A DNA stretch of 64,000 nucleotides from NCBI RefSeq assembly GCF_002155975.1, contig NZ_MUMI01000038.1, positions 1 to 64,000 of the forward strand, given 5' to 3'. The translations under genes were made by a program, and so were the position numbers. This DNA is from Amycolatopsis kentuckyensis (GTDB taxonomy: Bacteria > Actinomycetota > Actinomycetes > Mycobacteriales > Pseudonocardiaceae). The stretch's first letter is position 1. Each line of letters starts with the position of its first letter. This document shows, one piece after another, positions 27,107-35,096 of this stretch. The notes below the pieces were generated by a model that was given only the letters and a program-made list of their open reading frames with translations, did not search any database and was not told the DNA's origin.

Positions 27107-28272
27107 TGGCCCAGCTCCTCGGGTGCCTTGAGGCCCAATTCGGACAGGATGCCGGCGAACCGGCTCTTCACGCGGTCGAGACCGTCCTCGAACCGGATCG
27201 GCTTGGCGTCGGGCTGCGACCACAGCGGCTGCAGCGCGCGGGCGGCGGCGATGCTCTTCGGCACCCAGTCCTCGAGCCACTTCTGCAGCAGCGCCTTGTT
27301 GTGGTCGGCGAACTCCTTGTCGTTGATCAGCAGGTGGAACAGCGGCTTCGTGTAGCGGAGGTCGCGTTCGGAGAAGTCGAACTCCTCGGCGCCGATCAGC
27401 GTCGGGGTGACGAAGTCGCCGTTCGCGGGCGCGGCCTGCTGCACCAGGTTGCTGCGGAACAACTCGCCGACCAAGGGCTCGAAGACGACGTTCGCGGCGA
27501 AGATCGCCTCGCCCCAGTCCCAGATCCCGGTCAGCTGCTCGGCGGTGTCCCGCACGCCCTGCCACGCCGGGTCTTCGTTCCAGGTGGCCAGGTGGGCGGT
27601 GCCGTCGAAGCCTTCGATCTCCTCGGTGAGGGTCAGGTTGTACAGCGCCAGGTCCTGCGCCGCGCGGATCCGGTGCATGCTGTTCACCGAAATCGCGTTG
27701 TTGTGCATGTTCGTCGGGGCGCGGCGGTTGGCGTTGGCGAACAGGTACAGGCCCAGGCCGTGGTCGACGTGCATCCAGGCGCCGACGTGCTTGGCGACGA
27801 AGTCCACCCAGTTGCGGTTCCACTGCTCGAACGCCTTCGCCTGGCGGGCGGCGTCGATGTTCTGGTTGAGCTGCCGCACGACGTTCGCGTTGTACCGGTA
27901 GAGCGTGAGCTCCCACTCCTCGTTGGGGTCCCGGAACTCGTGCCAGCCGTGCGCCGGCCAGTCGTAGCCCTTGCCACCGGAGCCCGGGCCGCGTTCGGGC
28001 AGCGGCCGGTCGGAACCCCACGCCTTCAGCGCCGTCCACTCCAGCGGGTAGCCGCCCTTGCCGTCGGCGAAGGCGTAGAGCCAGCCCTGGGACAGGTAGT
28101 GCCGCGGGTCGGGCTGGACCTCGACGGTGACGTCTTCGTAGTGGCTCTGCTTGCGCTTGGCGGCGGTGAAGTAGTTGAACCGCCGGGCATCGGAGTCCGG
28201 GAAGACCTTCGCGCCCGCTTCGGCGTCGGTGAACGCCGGCTTGGGCACGCTGCGTTCTTGGGTGGCTGTCAT
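27103..28272 (-). CDS. mimC: di-iron monooxygenase hydroxylase beta subunit
   Basis: A 389-residue small hydroxylase subunit of the propane/phenol monooxygenase group. Characteristic text includes RKQSHYEDVTVEVQPDPRHYLSQGWLYAF-type sequence near the N-terminus and ALYNLTLTEEIEGFDGTAH in the middle. It is structural and carries no iron. The start MTATQERSVP at 28272 has AAGGAA ahead of it; the longer frame upstream runs into the reductase gene. It follows the reductase by seven bases and overlaps the coupling-protein gene by four. Confidence 0.9.
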   Translation of the reverse strand: MTATQERSVPKPAFTDAEAGAKVFPDSDARRFNYFTAAKRKQSHYEDVTVEVQPDPRHYLSQGWLYAFADGKGGYPLEWTALKAWGSDRPLPERGPGSGGKGYDWPAHGWHEFRDPNEEWELTLYRYNANVVRQLNQNIDAARQAKAFEQWNRNWVDFVAKHVGAWMHVDHGLGLYLFANANRRAPTNMHNNAISVNSMHRIRAAQDLALYNLTLTEEIEGFDGTAHLATWNEDPAWQGVRDTAEQLTGIWDWGEAIFAANVVFEPLVGELFRSNLVQQAAPANGDFVTPTLIGAEEFDFSERDLRYTKPLFHLLINDKEFADHNKALLQKWLEDWVPKSIAAARALQPLWSQPDAKPIRFEDGLDRVKSRFAGILSELGLKAPEELGQ

Positions 28273-28279
28273 GGGTTCC

Positions 28280-29308
28280 TTACCCTTCGCCCGTGGTGGT
28301 GAACTTGTCGTAGAAGACGCGCTTGCCGTCGACGCCGAGCGCGGGCAGCAGCTCCAGCGCGGCCTCGACCATCGGTGGTGGCCCGCAGACGTAGGCGTCG
28401 GCACCGGTCAGGTCCAGGCCGGCGCGGCGCAGGACGTCGGTGACGAAGCCGGTTTCGCCGGTCCAGTCGTCGTCACCCGGCTCGGACAGCGCGGGGACGT
28501 ACCGGAATCCCGGCAGCTTCGCTTCCAGCTCCCGCAGTTCCGCTTCGAAGCAGAGGTCGTGGCGGCGGCGGGCACCGTAGTAGAAGACGGCCTTGCGGTC
28601 CAAGCCGCGCTCGGCCATGGACCGCAGCAGCGCCAGGATCGGCGCCATCCCGGCCCCGCCGCCGACGAAGACCAGGTCCGCGCCCGGGTTGTCCCGGAGG
28701 GTGAACACCCCGAACGGGCCGGTCACCCGGAGCCGGTCGCCGACCGCGACTTCGGCGGCCAGGAACCGGGAGAACAGCCCGTCGGGGTAGATCTTGATGA
28801 CGAACTCCAGGAGCCCGTCGCGGGCCGAGGTGTTGGCCATGGAGAACGACCGTGTCTCCTCGGTGCCCGGGACCGCGAAGTCCAGGTACTGGCCCGGGAA
28901 GAACTTGAGGTCGCCGTCCAGCCGCACCACCAGGTGCCGCAGGTCGTGGGTCACCGGGTCGTTCGCCACGACCTCGGCGGTCGCCTCCTGGATCGGCAGG
29001 CCGGACTGGATCATCTCCTCGTCGTAGTTGAGCAGCTCGATCGTCAGGTCTTCGTAGGCGTGGGCCCGGCACAGCAGCGTGAAGCCTTCCTCCTTTTCGT
29101 AGTCGGGGAGCGCGAAGGTCGAGTACCGGTCGTGTTCGACGTCGTCGCCGTCGAGGAGGAACGACTTGCAGGCCGCGCACTGTCCTTCCTTGCAGCCGTG
29201 CATGAGCATGACGCCCTGCTCGGCGGCGGCGCGCAGGATCGTCTGGTCCTCGGCGACGTCGATCTCGATCCCGACCGGCTCGAACCGGACGCGGTGCTTC
29301 TCTCCCAT
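28280..29308 (-). CDS. mimB: monooxygenase NADH reductase (2Fe-2S/FAD)
   Basis: A 342-residue electron-transfer component. The N-terminal plant-type ferredoxin domain has Cys39, Cys44, Cys47 and Cys80. The FAD-binding RSFSMAN motif follows at about residue 155, then the NAD-binding FVGGGAGMAPILALLRSM and the terminal YVCGPPPMVEAAL. It passes electrons from NADH to the di-iron hydroxylase. It lies 13 bases after the alpha-subunit gene. The order alpha-reductase-beta-coupling is that of mimABCD/prmABCD. Confidence 0.93.
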   Translation of the reverse strand: MGEKHRVRFEPVGIEIDVAEDQTILRAAAEQGVMLMHGCKEGQCAACKSFLLDGDDVEHDRYSTFALPDYEKEEGFTLLCRAHAYEDLTIELLNYDEEMIQSGLPIQEATAEVVANDPVTHDLRHLVVRLDGDLKFFPGQYLDFAVPGTEETRSFSMANTSARDGLLEFVIKIYPDGLFSRFLAAEVAVGDRLRVTGPFGVFTLRDNPGADLVFVGGGAGMAPILALLRSMAERGLDRKAVFYYGARRRHDLCFEAELRELEAKLPGFRYVPALSEPGDDDWTGETGFVTDVLRRAGLDLTGADAYVCGPPPMVEAALELLPALGVDGKRVFYDKFTTTGEG

Positions 29309-29321
29309 GCCGGGCCGCCCG

Positions 29322-30971
29322 TCAGGCCTGCGGCGCCGGGCGCCCGGCCGGCCCCTGGCGGTTGTAGTCGGCCACGAACGCGGCGCGCTGCTCGTCGGTC
29401 ATCTGGTTGAGCAGCACGTTCGGCGACTGCACCTCGGGCATCCGGCGGAGGTGGTCGAGCGTCCACATCTTCTTCGGGTCGAGGTCCAGGTGCGGCTGGG
29501 CGACCATGGTCTTGCCGTCGTCGCGGACGAAGCCCATGTCGGAGACGACGTCGGCCCAGTTCCAGCCGTGGTAGAGCGTCTCCCACTCGCGGGCGCCGAC
29601 CAGCTGGCCCATGTTCGGGGTGCTGCGGCCCTGGTAGGTGGGCCGGAACGCCTCGGCGTCGGTCCAGCGGCAGGTCTCCGAGCAGTACGTCCGGTGCTGG
29701 CCGTCGACCTGGTCGACCACCATGTCCTCGCGGATCAGGCACGGCACCATGCAGGTCCAGCAGCGGTGCGGGTACACGTAGTCGACGTTCTCGGCGACGA
29801 TCGGGTGGTGCCCGTTCGGCGTCGCGAGGCGGTTGTAGTTCTCCCACCACTTGCCGTACTTGTCGTACCAGCCCGGGTACTTGTACTCGAACCATTCGAA
29901 GTCCTCGTCGGTCATCGGGTCGATGCGCCAGTAGTTGGCGAGCCACCCGGTGGCGAAGAACTGCGCGACTTCGTGGACGTAACCCTTGTTCCAGATCCGG
30001 TTCCAGGCTTCCTCGATGAGGTCGTGCGGGATGACGAGCCCGTACTTCTCCAGCGGGACGAGGTAGCTGCGGTAGTAGTCGTCGTAGATCCAGCGGCGCC
30101 ACATCTCCGCGTAGCTTTCGCGGTCCTTGCGGCGGTCCTTGGTGCCGTATTCGATGAACGTCCCGATCGCGGCGTCGACGACGGCGTGGTTGTTCCACCA
30201 CGCGTACCGCAGGTCGCGTTCGAGCAGCTGGTGGTTGCTTTCGTCGGACAGCGCCATCAGCAGCGTCGCGTAGCCGTTGCTGATGTGGCGGGATTCGTCC
30301 GACTGGACCGAGTGGAACACCGTCGGCAGCAGGTAGTCGCCGTTCGCGGCGGCTTCGGCCGGCATGGCGACGAACAACGTGTTCGTGAACGCCGTTTCGG
30401 CGACGATGGTCAGGTAGATGCTCGCCGCGGTGATGGCGTCACCGGTGATGAAACCCTCGGCGAACTGGCGGCCGATGGTGCCGCAGTAGTCGTTCTGGAA
30501 GTTGCGCAGGCTCGAGTTGAAGCCCGCCGGGTCGATGTAGTTCTGCATGTACAGGCGCTTGAGGTTCTGCTGGATCGTCGAGTGCCGAACCTCGTCGATC
30601 ATCTGGATCGCCTGGCCGTTGTGCAGTTCCGGGTTCGGGACCGTGCGGAACAGCAGCGGCATCGCCCGCGCGGCGGAGATCTCGGGCAGCGGGATGATCG
30701 ACAGGAACAGCTTCTGCCATTCCAGCCAGCGTTCCTGCACCTGGCGGAACATGTTGCCGCGGATCGCGCCGTCCTCGGCGCCGTAGACCCGGTGGTCCTT
30801 TTCCTCCTGCATCGGGAAGTACGAGCGGAGGACCTGCTTCAACGGGTCCTTCTTCTTGGCCTTCCGGAAGGTGTAGTCGGTGCCGTAGTGCGAGACCGGG
30901 GTGTGGTACGCCGGTTCCCACGACAGTTCTTGGATCTTCTGGTGGGCTTTCGCCACACTCTGGCGACTCAT
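29322..30971 (-). CDS. mimA: propane/acetone/phenol-type di-iron monooxygenase alpha subunit
   Basis: A 549-residue catalytic hydroxylase subunit. All six carboxylate/His iron ligands are visible in the expected order: Glu97 (PLPEISA), Glu127-x-x-His130 (DEVRH), Glu192 (VAETAF) and Glu226-x-x-His229 (DESRH). The C-terminal Zn/Cys-type stretch [11 protein letters not shown]...YCSETCRW is also seen in the propane/phenol group. The operon order and the partner genes match the binuclear iron monooxygenase mimABCD of Mycobacterium and prmABCD of Rhodococcus, which hydroxylate propane at C2 and also act on acetone or phenol. The precise substrate here is not decided by sequence. GAGGAG precedes the ATG. 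Confidence 0.94.
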   Translation of the reverse strand: MSRQSVAKAHQKIQELSWEPAYHTPVSHYGTDYTFRKAKKKDPLKQVLRSYFPMQEEKDHRVYGAEDGAIRGNMFRQVQERWLEWQKLFLSIIPLPEISAARAMPLLFRTVPNPELHNGQAIQMIDEVRHSTIQQNLKRLYMQNYIDPAGFNSSLRNFQNDYCGTIGRQFAEGFITGDAITAASIYLTIVAETAFTNTLFVAMPAEAAANGDYLLPTVFHSVQSDESRHISNGYATLLMALSDESNHQLLERDLRYAWWNNHAVVDAAIGTFIEYGTKDRRKDRESYAEMWRRWIYDDYYRSYLVPLEKYGLVIPHDLIEEAWNRIWNKGYVHEVAQFFATGWLANYWRIDPMTDEDFEWFEYKYPGWYDKYGKWWENYNRLATPNGHHPIVAENVDYVYPHRCWTCMVPCLIREDMVVDQVDGQHRTYCSETCRWTDAEAFRPTYQGRSTPNMGQLVGAREWETLYHGWNWADVVSDMGFVRDDGKTMVAQPHLDLDPKKMWTLDHLRRMPEVQSPNVLLNQMTDEQRAAFVADYNRQGPAGRPAPQA

Positions 30972-31049
30972 GGATCAACTCCTCGTCCGTGGTTCGCCGC
31001 CCGGGGCGTCCTGCGGTCACCATTAGGCGGGCATCCGCGGCGGGCGCGG

Positions 31050-31064
31050 GTCTCAATCTGAGAC
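31050..31064. promoter_or_regulatory. GTCTCA-N3-TGAGAC operator upstream of alpha subunit gene
   Basis: GTCTCAATCTGAGAC is a perfect 6-base inverted repeat with a 3-base centre, in the gap between the small gene and the hydroxylase gene. The same repeat occurs at 31341-31355. It is the likely binding site of the divergent activator. Confidence 0.7.
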
Positions 31065-31075
31065 AGAGCCGCTGC

Positions 31076-31306
31076 TCAGGGACTGTCGAGCAGCCGCTCG
31101 CGCAGCCCGGCCAGCTCGTCGTGGATCCCGGCCTGCACGCGCGCGTCGCCTTCGACGGTGGGGACGATCCCGAACGCGCGCAGCAGCGCCGCGGCGGGCT
31201 CGCCCGGGTGCCCGTCCGCGCCCAGGGCCGGGTGCAGGCCTTGGGCGGCCAGGTGCGTGAAGACCAGGTTGACGATCGTCCAGGGGTTGTACGTCTCGGC
31301 GGCCAT
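31076..31306 (-). CDS. small conserved-looking protein at head of monooxygenase operon
   Basis: A 76-residue protein (MAAETYNPWTIVNLVFTHL...). GGAGG lies four bases before the ATG, and codon use looks coding. I recognise no domain; the sequence predicts helices and ends in an acidic/basic helix (IHDELAGLRERLLDS). It lies between the activator gene and the hydroxylase genes, flanked on both sides by identical GTCTCA repeats, so it is probably co-regulated with the monooxygenase. A role in the monooxygenase system is guilt by position only. Confidence 0.65.
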   Translation of the reverse strand: MAAETYNPWTIVNLVFTHLAAQGLHPALGADGHPGEPAAALLRAFGIVPTVEGDARVQAGIHDELAGLRERLLDSP

Positions 31307-31340
31307 GCCTCCATCGCACCGCCGCGGCGTCACCGGGAGC

Positions 31341-31355
31341 GTCTCAATTTGAGAC
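31341..31355. promoter_or_regulatory. GTCTCA-N3-TGAGAC operator between activator and small gene
   Basis: GTCTCAATTTGAGAC, the second copy of the repeat, lies 34 bases upstream of the small gene and 88 bases upstream of the divergent activator start. It may serve both directions. Confidence 0.7.
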
Positions 31356-31443
31356 ACCGGAACCGGCGGGACGGATCTAGGCTGGACCGGCGGCACAACG
31401 GGTGTGCCCGCACCCACGTGGGCCGCGGGGAACTGGAGGTCAC

Positions 31444-33228
31444 GTGGACGAGATGGCCCTGGTCGCCGACGACGAGCTCGCCCGCACCCGGGTGCGGTTC
31501 CTGACCGCCGAAACGGTCCCCGCGGACACGGTCCGGCCGACGATCCTGGCCTCGTGGCGGCGGTCGCGGGAGTTCCAGGTCGAAGCCGACCGGATCGACC
31601 CGCTCTACCTCGGCGACCAGAACCTCGACATCCCGCTCATGCGCGGCGCCGAACCGGTGCTGCACAAGCTCGGCGAGCAGTTCGAGGGCCAGCCGATCAG
31701 TCTCATCCTCACCGACCCCGGCGGCGTCGTGCTCACCCAGCGGACCGGCGACGCCGACCTGGCCCGGCACCTCGAGCGGGTCGAGCTGGTGCCCGGGTTC
31801 AGCTACGGCGAGCAGTCGGTCGGCACGAACGGCATCGGCACCGCGCTGGAGGACGGCCGCCCGACGACGGTGTTCGGCCACGAGCACTACGCCGAGCACC
31901 TGGAGAACCTGGCCTGCGCCGGCGTGCCGATCCACCACCCGATCTCGGGCAAGAAGGTCGGCGCCGTCGACCTCACCTGCTGGCACAAGGACGCGGGCGG
32001 CCTGCTGGTCGCCCTGGCCCGCTCGACGGCCGAGCAGATCCGCCAGGCCCTGCTGCGGCACAGCGATCTGCGGGAGATGCTGCTGTTCCAGGCCTACCTG
32101 CAGACCTGCCGACGCTGGACGGGCATCGTCCTGGCGTTCAACGAAGACATCGTGATGATGAACGACCGGGCCCGGCAGCTGCTCGACCCGGCCGACCAGT
32201 CGGTGCTGCTCGGTCACGCCACCGAAGCGCTGGCCGACGGCCGCCGGACGCCGGCGACGCTGTCGCTGTCCAGCGGGCTGCGGGTCCGGGTGCTGTGCCG
32301 CCGCGTCGCCGGCCGGCGCGAATCCGAGACCGCGGGCAGCGTGCTGTCGGTGAAGCTGATCGAGGCCGAGGAGACCCTGGCCGTCCCGACCCCGATGCTG
32401 CCGATGTACCTGCCAGGCGTCGTCGGCTCGGCGCCGCTGTGGCTGCGCTGCGGGCACGACCTCGACTCCGGTCACCAGCACGGCGAGTGGGTCGCCCTCG
32501 AAGGCGAGCCCGGCACCGGCAAGCTGACCCTGGCCAAGGGCCTGCACCAGCGCCACCACCCGGCGGCCCGGCTGCTCACCGTCGACGCGGCGCCCGGCAC
32601 GGACTGGGCCGCGCTGCTGCGCGAACACGCCGAAGCGCCGATCCGCACGCTGGTGATCCGGCACGCCGACCGGCTGACCGCCCCGGCGGCCACCGAGCTG
32701 GCGGCGGTCCTGCGGACCCTGCGCGAGGAACCCGGCGCGCCCTGGGTCGTCGTCACCCTCGTGCCGGAGGCCGAAACCGAACCGGCGCTGGCCGAGCTGC
32801 TGAAGTTCTTCCCCCGGACGGTGCGGGTGCCGCCGCTGCGCCACCACGTCGAAGACCTCGCGGAGCTCGTCCCGCTGGTGCTCAGCAAGCTCGGCTACGG
32901 CGGCAGGCTGACGTGCTCGGCCGCCGCGCTGCACCTGCTGATGCGGGCGGAGTGGCCGGGCAACACCGGCCAGCTCCACCAGGTGCTGCGCAAGGTCGCC
33001 CAGCGCCGCCGCGCCGGCACCATCCGCCCCGGCGACCTCCCGGCGGAGTTCCACGCGGTGACCCGGCGGCCGCTGAACCGCTTCGAGTCGATCGAACGGG
33101 ACGCCATCGTGCGGTGCCTGGAGGACGCGGACGGCAACAAGGTCAGGGCGGCGAAGCTGCTGGGCATCTCACGGGCGACCATCTACCGCAAGATCCACGA
33201 ATACGGCATCGTGCCACCGGCCCGGTAG
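31444..33228 (+). CDS. mimR: GAF/AAA/Fis-type activator of the monooxygenase operon
   Basis: A 594-residue regulator of the AcoR/MimR kind. A GAF sensor domain occupies about residues 60-220 (ISLILTDPGGVVLTQR..., SVGTNGIGTALEDGRP). A central AAA+ remnant follows with Walker A-like GEPGTGK near residue 355, then a C-terminal Fis-type helix-turn-helix (AIVRCLEDADGNKVRAAKLLGISRATIYRKI). The GAFTGA loop that contacts sigma54 is absent, as expected in a lineage without sigma54. The start is the GTG at 31444, preceded by GGAGG. It is divergent from the monooxygenase operon, with the GTCTCA repeats between. The symbol is assigned by position and architecture. Confidence 0.85.
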   Translation: MDEMALVADDELARTRVRFLTAETVPADTVRPTILASWRRSREFQVEADRIDPLYLGDQNLDIPLMRGAEPVLHKLGEQFEGQPISLILTDPGGVVLTQRTGDADLARHLERVELVPGFSYGEQSVGTNGIGTALEDGRPTTVFGHEHYAEHLENLACAGVPIHHPISGKKVGAVDLTCWHKDAGGLLVALARSTAEQIRQALLRHSDLREMLLFQAYLQTCRRWTGIVLAFNEDIVMMNDRARQLLDPADQSVLLGHATEALADGRRTPATLSLSSGLRVRVLCRRVAGRRESETAGSVLSVKLIEAEETLAVPTPMLPMYLPGVVGSAPLWLRCGHDLDSGHQHGEWVALEGEPGTGKLTLAKGLHQRHHPAARLLTVDAAPGTDWAALLREHAEAPIRTLVIRHADRLTAPAATELAAVLRTLREEPGAPWVVVTLVPEAETEPALAELLKFFPRTVRVPPLRHHVEDLAELVPLVLSKLGYGGRLTCSAAALHLLMRAEWPGNTGQLHQVLRKVAQRRRAGTIRPGDLPAEFHAVTRRPLNRFESIERDAIVRCLEDADGNKVRAAKLLGISRATIYRKIHEYGIVPPAR

Positions 33229-33259
33229 CCGCCCGGATCCCCGGCGGGCGGCTACCGGG
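33221..33259. terminator. hairpin terminator after activator gene
   Basis: Perfect 15-base arms (33221-33235 and 33245-33259) flank a 9-base loop. The left arm contains the stop codon of the activator gene. It also serves the convergent DUF4142 gene. Confidence 0.8.
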
Positions 33260-33272
33260 GCCTGCCCGTGCG

Positions 33273-33977
33273 TCACTTCGCGGGCGGGTTCACCGCCTCG
33301 GCGACCTCGGCGATCGTCTTCGCGTCGACCAGGCCGGTGTCCTCGAGGACCGTCATGTGGTCGAGGACGGTCTGGTTCGCCTGCGTCGCGTGCCGCCGGA
33401 TGACGTCGTTCTGCGTGCCGGCCCGGACTTCGGCGATGGTCGCGAAGATCTTGCCGTGCGAGGCGCGCAGCACGTTCGCGAACAGCTTGTCGAACTCCGC
33501 GCCCTTGGCGTTGGTCAGCTGGCGGACCCAGTCCTGCTGTTCGGCGGTCGCCTTGTCCGGCAACGTCACGCCGAGCATCTTCGCGTCCTCGCGGACGAGC
33601 TGGTCGAGGTGCGAGTGCCCGTCCAGCAGGTGCAGCCCGGCGCGCTTCACCTGTTCGCTGCTGGCGTTGGTCTGCGCGAGGTCACCGGCGGGGATCTCCC
33701 AGAGCCCGGCCTGGCGGACCTTGACCAGGAACGTCTTGTCGAGCTCGGTGACCGGGCCGGCGCCGGCGATGTTGTCGGCCCCGGCCTGGGCGGCCGAGCC
33801 CATCTGCATGCCGGCCATGTCATGCGCCGGGACCTGCGCCTGCGTCGAGCCGGGCGAAGTCTGGGCGTTGGCGTTCAGCACCATGACCGAGCCCACGCCG
33901 ACCACGGCGAGCGTGACGACGACGACCAACGCGGTCCGGGCCTTGGCGCGGCCCGTCATGCCACGGTGATCCGGCAT
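33273..33977 (-). CDS. DUF4142 exported protein
   Basis: A 234-residue protein with one N-terminal hydrophobic segment (ALVVVVTLAVVGVGSVMVLNA) acting as signal or anchor, a Met/Ala-rich linker (HDMAGMQMG), and a ferritin-like four-helix DUF4142 domain (FLVKVRQAGLWEIPAGDLAQTNA...VKRAGLHLLDGHSHLDQ). DUF4142 proteins are extracytoplasmic and of unknown biochemical role, sometimes linked to stress. I chose the ATG at 33977 because AAGGAGG precedes it. Confidence 0.85.
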   Translation of the reverse strand: MPDHRGMTGRAKARTALVVVVTLAVVGVGSVMVLNANAQTSPGSTQAQVPAHDMAGMQMGSAAQAGADNIAGAGPVTELDKTFLVKVRQAGLWEIPAGDLAQTNASSEQVKRAGLHLLDGHSHLDQLVREDAKMLGVTLPDKATAEQQDWVRQLTNAKGAEFDKLFANVLRASHGKIFATIAEVRAGTQNDVIRRHATQANQTVLDHMTVLEDTGLVDAKTIAEVAEAVNPPAK

Positions 33978-34162
33978 GGTTCCTCCTTCTGACGACAGTT
34001 CGGTACGGGGTACACGGACGCCGTCGCGGGGAGGTTCAGCGAAATCCGGAGAATTATTGTTGCGTGCCAACGGAATCAGCGCACGAGCGCATCCACGGCA
34101 GCCGAAAGAGGAGGGCGGCCTAACCGGCCGGGCACCGCCGGCGAGCGCCGGGGATGTCCATC

Positions 34163-34196
34163 TTGACCGAAGCTCTTGCGATTGGCAAGTATTGCC
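34163..34196 (+). promoter_or_regulatory. promoter and operator of marR gene
   Basis: TTGACC (34163-34168), an 18-base spacer and AAGTAT (34187-34192), then six bases to the ATG: a leaderless arrangement. GGCAA-GTA-TTGCC (34184-34196) is a perfect repeat over the -10 box and a plausible autoregulatory operator. Confidence 0.5.
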
Positions 34197-34198
34197 TC

Positions 34199-34663
34199 AT
34201 GCAACCCCACTCGGAAGCGCCCCCGGACGTGGCCGCCCTCGACGACCTCACCGTGGTCCTGGTCGGGATCGCGTGGGAATGCGCGCACGCGGCCCCGCCC
34301 GAGGTCTCGTTCCCGCAGTCGCGGCTGCTGCTGATCCTCGACCGGGTCGGCCGGGTGCCGAGCTCGCAGCTGGCGGCGGTGATGGGCGTCAACGCGTCTT
34401 CGGTGACGCGGCTGGCGGATCGGCTCGAAGCCCTCGGGTACGTGGCCCGCGGCCGCAGCCCCGGCAACCGCAGCGTCGTCACGCTGGAGGTGACCGAGGC
34501 CGGGCACGAGATCGTGGCGCGGATGCTCGAACGGCGGCAGGCCGCGCTGGGGGCGCTGCTGGACAAGCTGCCACCGTCGCAGCGCAAGGCCGCGGGCGAG
34601 GCGGCCCGGCAGCTGGTGCAGGCGGCGGCGACCATCCCGGCGCTCGGCCCGGCAGCGCTGTGA
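34199..34663 (+). CDS. MarR-family regulator
   Basis: A 154-residue winged-helix regulator. The DNA-binding part is VPSSQLAAVMGVNASSVTRLADRLEALGYVARGRSPGNRSVVTLEVTEAG. I prefer the ATG at 34199, six bases after a -10-like box with no ribosome binding site, so probably a leaderless transcript; the ATG at 34154 would add 15 residues and cover the promoter. The target is unknown; the DUF5655 gene follows within 18 bases. Confidence 0.85.
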   Translation: MQPHSEAPPDVAALDDLTVVLVGIAWECAHAAPPEVSFPQSRLLLILDRVGRVPSSQLAAVMGVNASSVTRLADRLEALGYVARGRSPGNRSVVTLEVTEAGHEIVARMLERRQAALGALLDKLPPSQRKAAGEAARQLVQAAATIPALGPAAL

Positions 34664-34680
34664 GTGCCATCCTGGACGGC

Positions 34681-35094
34681 ATGCCGACCCGCTGGACGTG
34701 CCCCCGCTGCGACCGCGAGTTCGCGCGCGCCGGCCAGGGGCACACCTGCGTCCCCGGCTGCACGGTCGAGGAGACCTTCGCCGGCCGGGCGCCGTGGCAG
34801 CGCTCGGTCTACGACGCGGTGATGGCGCACCTGCGCACCCTCGGCGACGTCCACGAGGACGCCGTCAAGGTGGGGGTGTTCCTGAAGCGGGACCGGAAGC
34901 TGGCGGAGCTGCGCCCGCGGTCGCGGGACGTGCTGGTGTACCTGTGGCTGCCGCGGCCGGTGGAAACGGCCCGCATCGCCCCGGCGAGCTGGGCGAGCGG
35001 GCCGCGGGTCGGGCACAGGCTGAGCCTGCGTGCGGTGTCCGATGTGGACGACGAAGTCCGCGGCTGGCTGACCGCGGCCTTCGCCGTCGCCTGA
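34681..35094 (+). CDS. DUF5655 domain protein with zinc-ribbon-like start
   Basis: A 137-residue protein. The N-terminal TCPRCDREFARAGQGHTC pairs CxxC with a His and Cys, as in a small zinc finger. The rest (APWQRSVYDAVMAHLRTLGDVHEDAVKVGVFLKRDRKLAELRPR) is a DUF5655-type domain of unknown function. The ATG at 34681 gives the usual family start; a GTG at 34660 overlapping the marR stop is also possible. It converges on a beta-propeller gene two bases away. Confidence 0.75.
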   Translation: MPTRWTCPRCDREFARAGQGHTCVPGCTVEETFAGRAPWQRSVYDAVMAHLRTLGDVHEDAVKVGVFLKRDRKLAELRPRSRDVLVYLWLPRPVETARIAPASWASGPRVGHRLSLRAVSDVDDEVRGWLTAAFAVA

Positions 35095-35096
35095 GG

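Noticed and set aside
33990..34020. GGTACGGGGTAC sequence as a further stress-type promoter
   Set aside because: The GGGTAC lies on the plus strand about 190 bases from the next plus-strand gene and is inside the leader of the opposite DUF4142 gene; a second promoter fits the marR gene better.
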